Assembly (NCBI GenBank): GCA_002435985.1
Contig: DIXD01000003.1
Span: forward strand, 1-14,003
Direction: 5' to 3'
Length of the DNA: 14,003 nucleotides
From: Spirochaetaceae bacterium UBA6089
GTDB taxonomy: Bacteria; Spirochaetota; Spirochaetia; Treponematales; Rectinemataceae
Below the pieces are notes generated by a model. The model made no database searches and was not told where the DNA came from. It worked only from the letters and a program-made list of their open reading frames with translations. Position 1 is the stretch's first letter. Every line of letters begins with the position of its first letter. The translations under genes were made by a program, and so were the position numbers. This document shows positions 1 through 7,289 of this stretch, piece after piece.

Positions 1-1460
1 GGGCGCCATGTCCACGATAGGCTGATCTTGTCCGAAAAAGAAGAGCGCTGGCGTATGCTCGACATCGAGCTGCTGCCGAAGATGGAAAAAAAATCGTAGG
101 ATTCGCTGCGGTCCAAAAAATCTTGCTCGACAAAGGGATCGGAATAGAAGGGCAGGCTCAGCTTCCATTTGAGCCCGGTCGTATGCTGCTTTGAGGAAGC
201 TTCGAAGTTCGCCACGATTCTTACCGGAAGATCGATGGTGCCGAATACCCACCTATTCCAGACTGAGGCATAGCCGCCGGCTTCATCGAAGGGAGAATAA
301 TAGCCCGTCGATTCGTGAAAAATCGAGCGCGAAAGGCCCGCTCCCGCAAGCCACGAAAGGTTGGCTGGAAAACTGTCGGCCGCTTTTCCCTGCAAGCCCG
401 CGAATATTCCTAAGGCTGAATACACGTCAGCCAACACCGCGATCGTAGGCCGATCGGTATCTTGTTCCAAGGTCTGCGTCTTCGAGATATATGTACCGAA
501 TGATCCGAACGTGCCTTGATTCGTCGATAGCGCAGACGAAGAATTCTGGTTTTCCATACTCTGTGAGCCGGAAAGATACGTGGTCGTCTGAACGAAGCCG
601 CCGGTGCGCAGCCTATACCCCACCACCGGATGGAACATCGAGGCCTTGGACGGATAATAGAAAAAGGGCAGCCAGAGCACAGGTATTCCTCCGACGTAGA
701 GCGTCGCATCGGCGACGGCCCAGTCGCCCGAATCGAAGAGCCATATCTTCTTTGCGCGCAGAATATAGTGAGGATCGATCGCATCACAGGCGGTCATGGA
801 ACCATCTGCCAGGGAGAGTACCTGTTCCGACCGCGAGACGAGAGCGCCGAAATGTACGATGAACGTGCGACTCTCTGTGCCTATCTGCTCCATATTGAAG
901 GAGCCGTCGACAAACACACCCGAGTAATCGTCGAGATCGACTGCGATAGTCTGCCCCTTGTAGGTGTCGGTTCTCGTCGTGGATTCGCGCGTATATTCCA
1001 CATCTCCCGTCGCCTTGACTTCCCGTGTATCTCGGTTGTAGACGACATAGTGCGCCTTCATTCTGTGCACTGTCCCCTCGGCATCGACGAAACGTACCTC
1101 TAAAGGACCCTGCAGACGGATTTCTTTTGTCCCGTCCTCGAGGGAGAAGTACTCCGCGCTTGCCGCCTGCTCGATGGTCATGGTCACATCAGCCTGAGCC
1201 TTGAGCACAGGCGTAAGACCGAAATGTTCATAGAGACGGCCTCTCAGTTCTTCAGCGCTCCCTTCGGCCGACAGCCCGTACTCCTTGGCCATCTCCCGTA
1301 GTTCATAGAGCGTGGCGGAAGCGATTCTGAAGCGGAGCGTCTTGCTCGCCAGATCGTCGGTCGACACCTCTGCCGGCTCGGTTTCGGAGCCGCTTCCCTC
1401 GGCCGACAGCGGCACAAGGAGCACAAGAAACAAGGACAGAATGCAGAGTATGCGCCTCAT
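1..1460 (-). CDS. lptD: LptD/OstA-like outer-membrane assembly protein (3' end beyond window)
   Basis: The frame is open from the ATG at 1460 to the window edge, giving 486 residues with no stop, so the C-terminal part is missing. Residues 1-21 are a signal peptide (MRRILCILSLFLVLLVPLSA). Residues about 44-81 form a SAP-like helix-turn-helix. Residues about 85-260 match the OstA/LptA-like beta-jellyroll: repeated short strands, then 'MTACDAIDPHYILRAKKIWLF' spacing and the conserved 'VGGIPVLWLPFFYYPSK' run at 256-272 that leads into the barrel. From about 275 on there are alternating amphipathic strands. In the LPS family this protein is the outer-membrane translocon that receives lipid from the periplasmic Lpt bridge; in a spirochaete the cargo may be another glycolipid (inference). 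An AAGGA directly abuts the ATG, an unusually short ribosome-binding spacing, but the signal peptide fits this start. It lies 61 bases behind uvrA, probably in the same transcript. Confidence 0.82.
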   Translation of the reverse strand, partial: MRRILCILSLFLVLLVPLSAEGSGSETEPAEVSTDDLASKTLRFRIASATLYELREMAKEYGLSAEGSAEELRGRLYEHFGLTPVLKAQADVTMTIEQAASAEYFSLEDGTKEIRLQGPLEVRFVDAEGTVHRMKAHYVVYNRDTREVKATGDVEYTRESTTRTDTYKGQTIAVDLDDYSGVFVDGSFNMEQIGTESRTFIVHFGALVSRSEQVLSLADGSMTACDAIDPHYILRAKKIWLFDSGDWAVADATLYVGGIPVLWLPFFYYPSKASMFHPVVGYRLRTGGFVQTTTYLSGSQSMENQNSSSALSTNQGTFGSFGTYISKTQTLEQDTDRPTIAVLADVYSALGIFAGLQGKAADSFPANLSWLAGAGLSRSIFHESTGYYSPFDEAGGYASVWNRWVFGTIDLPVRIVANFEASSKQHTTGLKWKLSLPFYSDPFVEQDFLDRSESYDFFSIFGSSSMSSIRQRSSFSDKISLSWTWR

Positions 1461-1500
1461 TCCTTGGTATCGTATATGGAAGAGCGGAGGATTGGCAAGA

Positions 1501-1530
1501 ATCCTCTCAAAAACCTCAGGCTCAGAGGAT
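1501..1530 (-). other. Overlapping short hairpins at the uvrA 3' end, weak terminator at best
   Basis: On the minus strand CCTC (1528-1525) and GAGG (1517-1514) form a 4-bp stem followed by five T (1513-1509). A competing 7-bp pair, ATCCTCT/AGAGGAT (1530-1524 with 1507-1501), overlaps it. The first stem spans the uvrA stop codon. Such a short stem would terminate poorly, so read-through into the lptD-like gene is likely. Confidence 0.3.
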
Positions 1531-4338
1531 GGACCGGAGATACTGACCTGTGTAGGAGGCCGAGCATGCAGCGATATCTTCCGGCGTGCCCTCGGCCACG
1601 ATCATGCCTCCCCGGTCTCCGCCTTCAGGCCCTAGATCGATGACCCAATCGGCCTGTTTAACGATATCGAGGTTATGCTCGATCATCACCACGGTGTTAC
1701 CACTGTCGACGAGACGGTGGATCACTTCCAAAAGCTGACGCACATCGGCAAAATGCAAGCCTGTGGTCGGCTCGTCTAGAAAATAGAGTGTACGGCCGGT
1801 AGCGCGCCTCGCAAGCTCGAGCGACAGTTTGACTCTCTGCGCTTCTCCTCCGGACAGGGTCAATGCGGACTGGCCGAGGCGGATATAGCCAAGCCCCACA
1901 TCGAGCATAGTTTGAAGCTTATTCGCGATGGATGGAACGTGCGCAAAGAAATCTCTTGCTTCCTCGACGGTCATGTTGAGCACGTCAGAGATATTCTTAC
2001 CTTTAAATCGCACATCGAGCGTGTCGGCGTTGAAGCGCTTCCCATGGCACACTTCGCAGGTTATGTAGACATCCGGAAGAAAATTCATCTCAATTTTGAT
2101 GGTGCCGTCACCATGGCAGTGCTCGCAGCGGCCGCCCTTGACGTTGAAGCTAAAACGGCCCGGTTTCCATCCTCGTGCTTTCGATTCCGGAAGGCTTGCA
2201 AAAAGCTCGCGGATGTGCGTAAACACACCGACATAGGTCGCCGGGTTCGAGCGCGGCGTCCTCCCAATGGGACTCTGGTCGATGTTGATGATCTTGTCGA
2301 TGTGCTCAAGTCCTTCCAGCGCTTCATAGGCCCCCTCTTTGAGAGAAGAGTGCATGATGCGGTTGGAGATGGCCGGATAGAGCACGTCCGACAGCAGCGT
2401 GCTTTTACCCGAGCCCGACACTCCTGTGATGCATACGAATTTGCCGAGAGGAATCTCGATGTCGATATTCTTGAGATTGTGCTGACGTGCGCCCCTCAGA
2501 ACGATAGCGGCGCCGTTTCCCTTCCGCCGAACCTTAGGCACCTCGATCTTAAGCGCTCCCGCAAGATATTGTCCTGTGAGACTTTGAGGGTTTGCGATCA
2601 CTTCCGGCACCGTGCCACTGGCGACCACGTATCCCCCATGTTCACCCGCTCCAGGCCCAAGGTCGACAAGATAATCCGCAGTACGCAGGGTCTGCTCATC
2701 GTGTTCGACGACGATCAGCGTGTTTCCGAGATCTCGAAGATAGGTGAGCGTATCGATGAGGCGCTGATTGTCGCGCTGGTGTAGACCGATCGAAGGTTCG
2801 TCGAGAATATAGAGCACACCGACGAGCGAACTGCCGATCTGTGTGGCGAGCCTTATTCGCTGCGCCTCCCCACCCGAGAGCGTCGACGCCTTGCGCTCCA
2901 GCGTCAGATAATCGAGACCAACATTGCGCAAAAAACCAAGGCGGGCGACAATCTCCTTAAAGATCAGCTTCGAAATCTGAAACTCAGTGTCGGAGAGCCT
3001 GAGCGATTCGAAGAACTTCACGGACTCGCCGATGGTCATGCACGTGATCTCATAGATATTCTTCCCCCCCACGGTGACTGCGAGCGCTTCCGGTCTAAGC
3101 CGTTTGCCGTGACAGACCTCGCACTCTTTTTCGACCATGAAGGATTCGAACCACTCCTTGATATCGTCGCTCGTGGTCTCCATATAGCGGCGACGCAGAT
3201 CTGCCAAGATTCCCGGAAATTTCGTTTGATACTCGAAGTGACCTGTCTTGTCTCTGTTGTCGTAGCGGAAGTGAATGTCGCTGTCGCTGCCGTAGAGCAT
3301 GGCCTCCATCACATCCTCGGGCAGTTTATCGAAAGGAGTGTCTAAGCTGAAGTGAAAATGGTGCGCCAGTGCCTCGAACCGCGAGCGGTTCCATGCGGAC
3401 TGCGGGTTGTAGGGCAGACAGCCGCCTTCATTGAACGACAGGCTCTTGTCGGGAATGATGAGGTCTGGAGAGAATTCCATGTTCATGCCTAGTCCGCCGC
3501 ACGCGGGGCAGGCGCCCTGCGGTGCGTTGAAGGAAAAGAGCCGCGGCTCCATTTCGGGAAGGGAAATCCCACACACAGGGCAGGCCCCTTTCTGACTAAA
3601 GAATTCTTCTCTCTGTTGACCATCGGTTTCCCGAATGATCGTCACGATACCGTCCGCAATGCCGAGCGCAGTCTCCACCGCTTCGGCGACGCGGTGTCTA
3701 CTCTCCTCCGAAAGCCGGATGCGGTCGACGACAAGTTCGATGGTGTGTTTCTTCTGCTTCTCGAGGCTGGGAGCCGCCTCGAGATCCACGAACTCTTTGT
3801 CGACCCTAGCCCGCAGAAATCCCTGCTTCAGTGCGTCTTCGAGCACTTTCCTGTGTTCGCCCTTCTGAGCCCTAATCACCGGGGCGAGCACCTGCAATTT
3901 GGTGCCGCTCGGCCATGACAGAATGACATCGAGAATCTGATCCACGCTCTGCTCGCGGATCTCGCGCCCGCAGGACGGACAGTGCGGCACGCCGATGCGC
4001 GCAAACAAGAGGCGCAGATAATCGTAAATTTCCGTGACAGTCCCCACGGTCGAGCGCGGATTGCGCGTCGTCGTCTTCTGCTCGATGGAAATCGCGGGCG
4101 AAAGCCCCTCGATATAATCCACATCGGGCTTGTCCATCCTTCCCAGAAATTGTCTGGCATAGGCCGAAAGCGATTCGACATAGCGACGCTGCCCCTCGGC
4201 AAAGATCGTGTCGAAGGCGAGAGAGCTCTTCCCCGAGCCCGATAGCCCCGAGATGACAATCAGCTTGTTCCTTGGTAATTCAAGGTCGATATTCTTCAGG
4301 TTATGTTCCCGTGCACCTTTTATGATGAGCTTTTCCAT
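1522..4338 (-). CDS. uvrA: UvrA, excinuclease ABC subunit A
   Basis: UvrA is the DNA-damage sensor of nucleotide-excision repair: an ABC-type ATPase dimer that loads UvrB at lesions in the cytoplasm. The protein has 938 residues, the usual length. It starts MEKLIIKGAREHNLKNI, the canonical UvrA opening; an in-frame ATG 13 codons upstream (4377) adds residues not typical of the family, so I chose 4338. Visible elements in order are Walker A GLSGSGKSS (31-39), a CPSCG pair in the first half, the CPVCG/CPACG zinc pair, CEVCHGKRL, the first signature LSGGEAQRIRL with downstream LDEPSIGLHQRD, the second Walker A GVSGSGKST, the CEHCHGDG/CEVCHGKRF zinc module, and the second signature LSGGEAQRVKL followed by FLDEPTTGLH. 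It ends in YLRSIL. No strong Shine-Dalgarno sequence is seen before the ATG. A near-palindrome upstream (4382-4413) could be regulatory. Nothing looks degraded. Confidence 0.98.
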   Translation of the reverse strand: MEKLIIKGAREHNLKNIDLELPRNKLIVISGLSGSGKSSLAFDTIFAEGQRRYVESLSAYARQFLGRMDKPDVDYIEGLSPAISIEQKTTTRNPRSTVGTVTEIYDYLRLLFARIGVPHCPSCGREIREQSVDQILDVILSWPSGTKLQVLAPVIRAQKGEHRKVLEDALKQGFLRARVDKEFVDLEAAPSLEKQKKHTIELVVDRIRLSEESRHRVAEAVETALGIADGIVTIIRETDGQQREEFFSQKGACPVCGISLPEMEPRLFSFNAPQGACPACGGLGMNMEFSPDLIIPDKSLSFNEGGCLPYNPQSAWNRSRFEALAHHFHFSLDTPFDKLPEDVMEAMLYGSDSDIHFRYDNRDKTGHFEYQTKFPGILADLRRRYMETTSDDIKEWFESFMVEKECEVCHGKRLRPEALAVTVGGKNIYEITCMTIGESVKFFESLRLSDTEFQISKLIFKEIVARLGFLRNVGLDYLTLERKASTLSGGEAQRIRLATQIGSSLVGVLYILDEPSIGLHQRDNQRLIDTLTYLRDLGNTLIVVEHDEQTLRTADYLVDLGPGAGEHGGYVVASGTVPEVIANPQSLTGQYLAGALKIEVPKVRRKGNGAAIVLRGARQHNLKNIDIEIPLGKFVCITGVSGSGKSTLLSDVLYPAISNRIMHSSLKEGAYEALEGLEHIDKIINIDQSPIGRTPRSNPATYVGVFTHIRELFASLPESKARGWKPGRFSFNVKGGRCEHCHGDGTIKIEMNFLPDVYITCEVCHGKRFNADTLDVRFKGKNISDVLNMTVEEARDFFAHVPSIANKLQTMLDVGLGYIRLGQSALTLSGGEAQRVKLSLELARRATGRTLYFLDEPTTGLHFADVRQLLEVIHRLVDSGNTVVMIEHNLDIVKQADWVIDLGPEGGDRGGMIVAEGTPEDIAACSASYTGQYLRSIL

Positions 4339-4381
4339 AACGAGGCAATCATACTGCACGCACATGGAAAAGGGCAAGTAA

Positions 4382-4413
4382 GCTTGACAAATGTATAGCT
4401 GTTTTTGTCATGC
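4382..4413. repeat. Imperfect inverted repeat upstream of uvrA
   Basis: GCTTGACAAA (4382-4391) and TTTGTCATGC (4404-4413) are complementary at nine of ten positions, around a 12-base AT-rich centre. The element sits 44 bases upstream of the uvrA start codon, in the ychF-uvrA gap. No T-run follows on the minus strand, so an operator is more likely than a terminator. The regulator is unknown. Confidence 0.5.
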
Positions 4414-4443
4414 TTTCTGTAGATGCCCTGCTCACCGCTTATG

Positions 4444-4485
4444 GGAAATCTTCTTAGGATGGAAATCTTCTTCGGAAATCTTCTT
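4444..4485. repeat. Three direct copies of GGAAATCTTCTT
   Basis: The 12-mer GGAAATCTTCTT occurs exactly at 4444-4455, 4461-4472 and 4474-4485, with spacers of five and one bases. It lies just beyond the ychF stop codon, in the spacer before uvrA. A further direct pair, CCGCCCAG, is at 4486-4493 and 4508-4515. The pattern looks like local duplication or slippage; no gene is seen in it. Confidence 0.75.
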
Positions 4486-4523
4486 CCGCCCAGTTCCCGC
4501 TCAGTGTCCGCCCAGCTGCGGCG

Positions 4524-5630
4524 TTAGACATTGAACTTGAAGAACATGATGTCGCCGTCCTGGACCACATAGTCGCGCCCTTCTTGGCGCATCTTGCCCG
4601 CTGCGCGGACTGCCGCCTCCGAGCCATACAGGATAAGGTCGTCATAGTGGTACACTTCGGCTTTGATGAACCCTTTCTCGAAATCGCTGTGAATGACACC
4701 AGCGGCCGTTGGGGCCCTGTCGCCCGCACGGATGGTCCATGCGCGACACTCGTCCTCACCTGCGGTAAAAAAGGTTCGTAAGCCCAGAAGTCTGTAGGCC
4801 GCATGCGCAAGCGAGGCGAGCGCCGGCTCTTCGAGCCCTATGTCCTGCAGAAATGCCGCCCGTTCGGCAGGATCTTCGATGTCTGCGAGCTCGGCCTCGA
4901 ACTTGCCGCAGATGACCACGGCCTCCGAGCCCTGCTTTTCTGCAATCTTTTTTACGATATCGACATATGCATTTCCATGGACGCCGGACTCGTCCACGTT
5001 GCACACAAAGAGCTCTTTTTTAAGAGTGATGAGAAAACTGCGCCTCGCAACTTCATTCTCCTCAGGCTCGAGGTTGACCGTAAACGCGGGCCTGCCCTCT
5101 TCGAGCGCAGGTCTGATCTTGTTCAGCACGGCGATTTCTTTTTCGGTATCTTTTTTGAGATTCGGGTCCTGTACTTTGAGCTGGCGGCCAAGCTTGTCGA
5201 GCCTTTTGTCCAGGCTCTCCAGATCGGCGAGGGCGAGCTCTGTGTGAATCACCTCGATGTCGTCTGCCGGATCTACCCTTCCTGCCACATGGACGACATC
5301 CGGATCATCGAAGCAGCGCACAACATGGGCGATCATCCCCACCTCGCGGATGTGCGAGAGAAATTGGTTGCCGAGGCCTTCGCCCTTCGATGCCCCCCGC
5401 ACGAGCCCCGCAATATCCACGAACTCGACGACTGCCGGCACTTTCCTCTTGGGCTTGAAAATTTCGCAGAGACGATCGAGACGCTTGTCTGGAAGCGGCA
5501 CGATGCCAAAATTCGGATCGATCGTGCAAAAGGGATAATTCGCCGCCTCGGCCTTTGCCCGTGAAAGGGCCGAAAAGATGGTCGACTTCCCCACATTCGG
5601 TAAACCAACGATTCCGCAGTTCAGTGGCAT
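4524..5630 (-). CDS. ychF: YchF, redox-responsive P-loop ATPase of the Obg family
   Basis: YchF/OLA1 is a conserved cytoplasmic, ribosome-associated nucleotidase that prefers ATP over GTP. The 368 residues match the family length (about 363). G1 GLPNVGKS is at 9-16 and G3 DIAG at 72-75. The G4 position reads NVDE (211-214) rather than NKxD, the substitution linked to ATP preference. Residues about 130-180 are charged and helical, the family coiled-coil insertion. A TGS-like C-terminal domain (about 285-367) carries the AWTIRAGDRAP and HSDFEKGFIKAEV motifs and ends in DGDIMFFKFNV. The start is supported by AAGGG at 5643-5639, eight bases before the ATG. It is the first gene of the minus-strand group and is transcribed away from the aminotransferase. 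Confidence 0.97.
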   Translation of the reverse strand: MPLNCGIVGLPNVGKSTIFSALSRAKAEAANYPFCTIDPNFGIVPLPDKRLDRLCEIFKPKRKVPAVVEFVDIAGLVRGASKGEGLGNQFLSHIREVGMIAHVVRCFDDPDVVHVAGRVDPADDIEVIHTELALADLESLDKRLDKLGRQLKVQDPNLKKDTEKEIAVLNKIRPALEEGRPAFTVNLEPEENEVARRSFLITLKKELFVCNVDESGVHGNAYVDIVKKIAEKQGSEAVVICGKFEAELADIEDPAERAAFLQDIGLEEPALASLAHAAYRLLGLRTFFTAGEDECRAWTIRAGDRAPTAAGVIHSDFEKGFIKAEVYHYDDLILYGSEAAVRAAGKMRQEGRDYVVQDGDIMFFKFNV

Positions 5631-5652
5631 ATGGATAACCCTTATCTATGAT

Positions 5653-5681
5653 ACAATACACTCCTCCATGGACAGCGACAA
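5653..5681 (-). promoter_or_regulatory. Candidate sigma70-type promoter of ychF
   Basis: On the minus strand TTGTCG (5681-5676) and TATTGT (5658-5653) lie 17 bases apart, each matching four of six consensus bases. The implied start site leaves a short leader of about 15 bases that contains the AAGGG ribosome-binding site. This is a pattern match only. Confidence 0.33.
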
Positions 5682-5792
5682 GAATAGGGCGAGACTATTT
5701 CATATATTGAAATGAAACCACCCAATCTTGAAATCGCATATTTACGGATCCCGGAAGTTGGGGTAGTATATATGTCGCAGCACCAAACAAAC

Positions 5793-5799
5793 AAGGAGG
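5793..5799 (+). promoter_or_regulatory. Ribosome-binding site that fixes the aminotransferase start
   Basis: A full AAGGAGG lies eight bases before the ATG at 5808. The upstream in-frame ATG at 5712 has no such site and its extra 32 residues do not look like aminotransferase sequence. Confidence 0.9.
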
Positions 5800-5807
5800 A
5801 TCGATCG

Positions 5808-7082
5808 ATGCAGGATCTCTCTGTCTATCTCTCAGCCAATGCCCGCAACATGAAAAAGTCGGTTATTCGCGAGCTGCTTAAGCTCACGAATCAGCCCGAT
5901 ATCATCTCCTTTGCCGGCGGGCTTCCCGCTCCCGAGACTTTTCCGGTCGAAGAGCTGCGTCAGGCGAGCGACCGAGTCTTCAGGCAATATGGCGACAAGA
6001 TCCTCCAATACGGTACGACAGAAGGCGACAACGACCTCAAGGCACGGCTTGTCGAGTACGAGAAGGAGCGGGGTTTCTCTCTCAGCGTACAGAATCTTCT
6101 CATAACCTCAGCGAGTCAGCAGGCGCTCGATATGCTGCCCAAGCTCTTCCTCGACCCCGGCGACTACGTCATCGCCGGACGCCCCACCTATCTCGGCGCG
6201 ATCCAGGCCATTCAATCGTATCAGGGCAAGGTGCTCGGCATTCCCTTCAGCAGCGCCAACGACGGGTTCGACATGGTCGAGCTCGAAAAGCGCTATTCGC
6301 GCGCGGTGAGCCAAAAGAAGCGCATAAAATACATCTATGTCATCCCTGATTTTCAGAATCCCACGGGCATCTGCTGGAGTCTGGAAAAGCGCAAGGCCCT
6401 CATTGAGTTTGCGTACAGAGAAAATCTCTTCATCGCAGAGGACGCACCCTACCGCGAAATCCGATTCCTCGGAGAGCCCGTAGATTCTCTCTATAAACTG
6501 GAACAGCAGATGCAGAACCGCGGCATTATCATTAGCCTCAAGACCTTCTCCAAAATTCTCTCGCCGGGGGCCCGCATCGGATGGGTCGTCGCGCGCGAAG
6601 ACATCATCCAGAAGATGGTGGTCGCAAAGCAGGCGATGGACTTGTGCACGAGCGTGATCACCCAAAAGATGATCGCAGAATTCATGGCGACGGGAAAACT
6701 GAAAGACATCGTCGCGCGCACCTGCGGCATTTACCGAGAAAAACGCAACTTCATGCTGGAGAAGTTCGACGCCTACATGCCGAAGCGCTTCGACCTCACA
6801 TGGACCAAACCCGAAGGTGGACTCTTCCTCTGGCTCTCCCTGCCGCACTACATCGACACGGAGAAAATGTTCTACAAGGCGATAGAAAAGAAAGTCGCCT
6901 ATGTGGTGGGCAGCGCCTTTTACTTCGATGAACCCGAAACGAACTCGATGCGCATCAACTTCTCCTATTCGACCTTCGAGCAGATCGACGAGGGAGTGAA
7001 GCGTCTCGCCGACACGATTCGGGAAGAGATCGAGGAGCATGAGGCTGGTCCTCGCGGACAGACGACCTCAGAAGGCCTGTAA
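5808..7082 (+). CDS. PLP-dependent aminotransferase, class I/II (2-aminoadipate/LysN-like or MocR-type catalytic domain)
   Basis: This is a cytoplasmic fold-type I aminotransferase of 424 residues, transferring an amino group between an amino acid and a 2-oxo acid through pyridoxal phosphate. Visible motifs are SASQQALD (101-108, cofactor phosphate loop), NPTG (184-187), EDAPY with the ring-nitrogen Asp212 and Tyr215, SLKTFSKILSPGARIGW (243-259) with the Schiff-base Lys249, and MRINFS with the carboxylate-binding Arg382. The N-terminal 'ISFAGGLPAPETFP' and 'LQYGTTEGDNDLKARL' segments are typical of the LysN/KAT-II/MocR-like subgroup. There is no N-terminal GntR helix-turn-helix, so it is an enzyme rather than a MocR regulator. 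Substrate cannot be read from the sequence; aromatic, branched-chain or 2-aminoadipate are all possible. The C-terminal 15 residues are charged and probably disordered. It stands alone, divergent from ychF. Confidence 0.94.
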   Translation: MQDLSVYLSANARNMKKSVIRELLKLTNQPDIISFAGGLPAPETFPVEELRQASDRVFRQYGDKILQYGTTEGDNDLKARLVEYEKERGFSLSVQNLLITSASQQALDMLPKLFLDPGDYVIAGRPTYLGAIQAIQSYQGKVLGIPFSSANDGFDMVELEKRYSRAVSQKKRIKYIYVIPDFQNPTGICWSLEKRKALIEFAYRENLFIAEDAPYREIRFLGEPVDSLYKLEQQMQNRGIIISLKTFSKILSPGARIGWVVAREDIIQKMVVAKQAMDLCTSVITQKMIAEFMATGKLKDIVARTCGIYREKRNFMLEKFDAYMPKRFDLTWTKPEGGLFLWLSLPHYIDTEKMFYKAIEKKVAYVVGSAFYFDEPETNSMRINFSYSTFEQIDEGVKRLADTIREEIEEHEAGPRGQTTSEGL

Positions 7083-7096
7083 GACCATCGGACCCC

Positions 7097-7175
7097 TGCC
7101 GGCGTACCAAACATTGCCCCGGCGGCTTGTATAACGCCTCAGCCCCGTACAGAGAGAGGGCGTATAAGTTTTCTA
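7097..7175 (+). terminator. Two consecutive stem-loops after the aminotransferase, possible terminator
   Basis: CTGCCGG (7097-7103) pairs with CCGGCGG (7120-7126) with one G-U pair. Directly after it, TATAACGCC (7131-7139) pairs with GGCGTATA (7160-7167) with one bulged base, followed by AGTTTTCT. The loops are large and the T-run is short, so this is a plausible but imperfect terminator; a structured leader of the next operon is the alternative. Confidence 0.35.
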
Positions 7176-7220
7176 AATTATTAAACACGATTAAATATCA
7201 TCTTTTGTTTGGGACCTGTA

Positions 7221-7250
7221 TTGCCGCATCCCCGCAGAAATCGCTATTTT
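7221..7250 (+). promoter_or_regulatory. Weak candidate promoter of the ABC/LolA-like/barrel operon
   Basis: TTGCCG (7221-7226) and TATTTT (7245-7250) are 18 bases apart and each match four of six consensus bases, 40 bases before the first start codon. The AT-rich stretch at 7168-7205 offers other possibilities. The rest of the 207-base spacer (7083-7289) holds no gene that I can see. Confidence 0.25.
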
Positions 7251-7289
7251 CTCATCGAGATATTTTAATTCTGAGGTGGGAGCAGCAGC

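Noticed and set aside
191..1103. Plus- and minus-strand open frames within the lptD-like region
   Set aside because: The continuous minus-strand frame from 1460 to the window edge has a signal peptide and LptD motifs and explains the region; the others are Arg/Ser-rich shadows.
1912..2784. Long plus-strand open frame opposite uvrA (290 codons)
   Set aside because: It is antisense to clear UvrA coding sequence; its translation has no recognisable domain and it follows from codon bias of the real gene.
4382..4413. Intrinsic terminator of ychF
   Set aside because: The inverted repeat is AT-rich and lacks a following T-run on the minus strand, so it was reported as a possible operator instead.
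4803..5564. Plus-strand open frame opposite ychF (253 codons)
   Set aside because: It lies wholly inside ychF in antisense with no ribosome-binding site or domain.
5712..5807. Upstream ATG that would extend the aminotransferase by 32 residues
   Set aside because: No ribosome-binding site there, whereas a perfect AAGGAGG precedes the ATG at 5808 and the family N-terminus begins there.
6108..7040. Minus-strand open frame opposite the aminotransferase (310 codons)
   Set aside because: Antisense shadow of a gene with intact catalytic motifs; its translation is charged and repetitive in a way set by the opposite strand.
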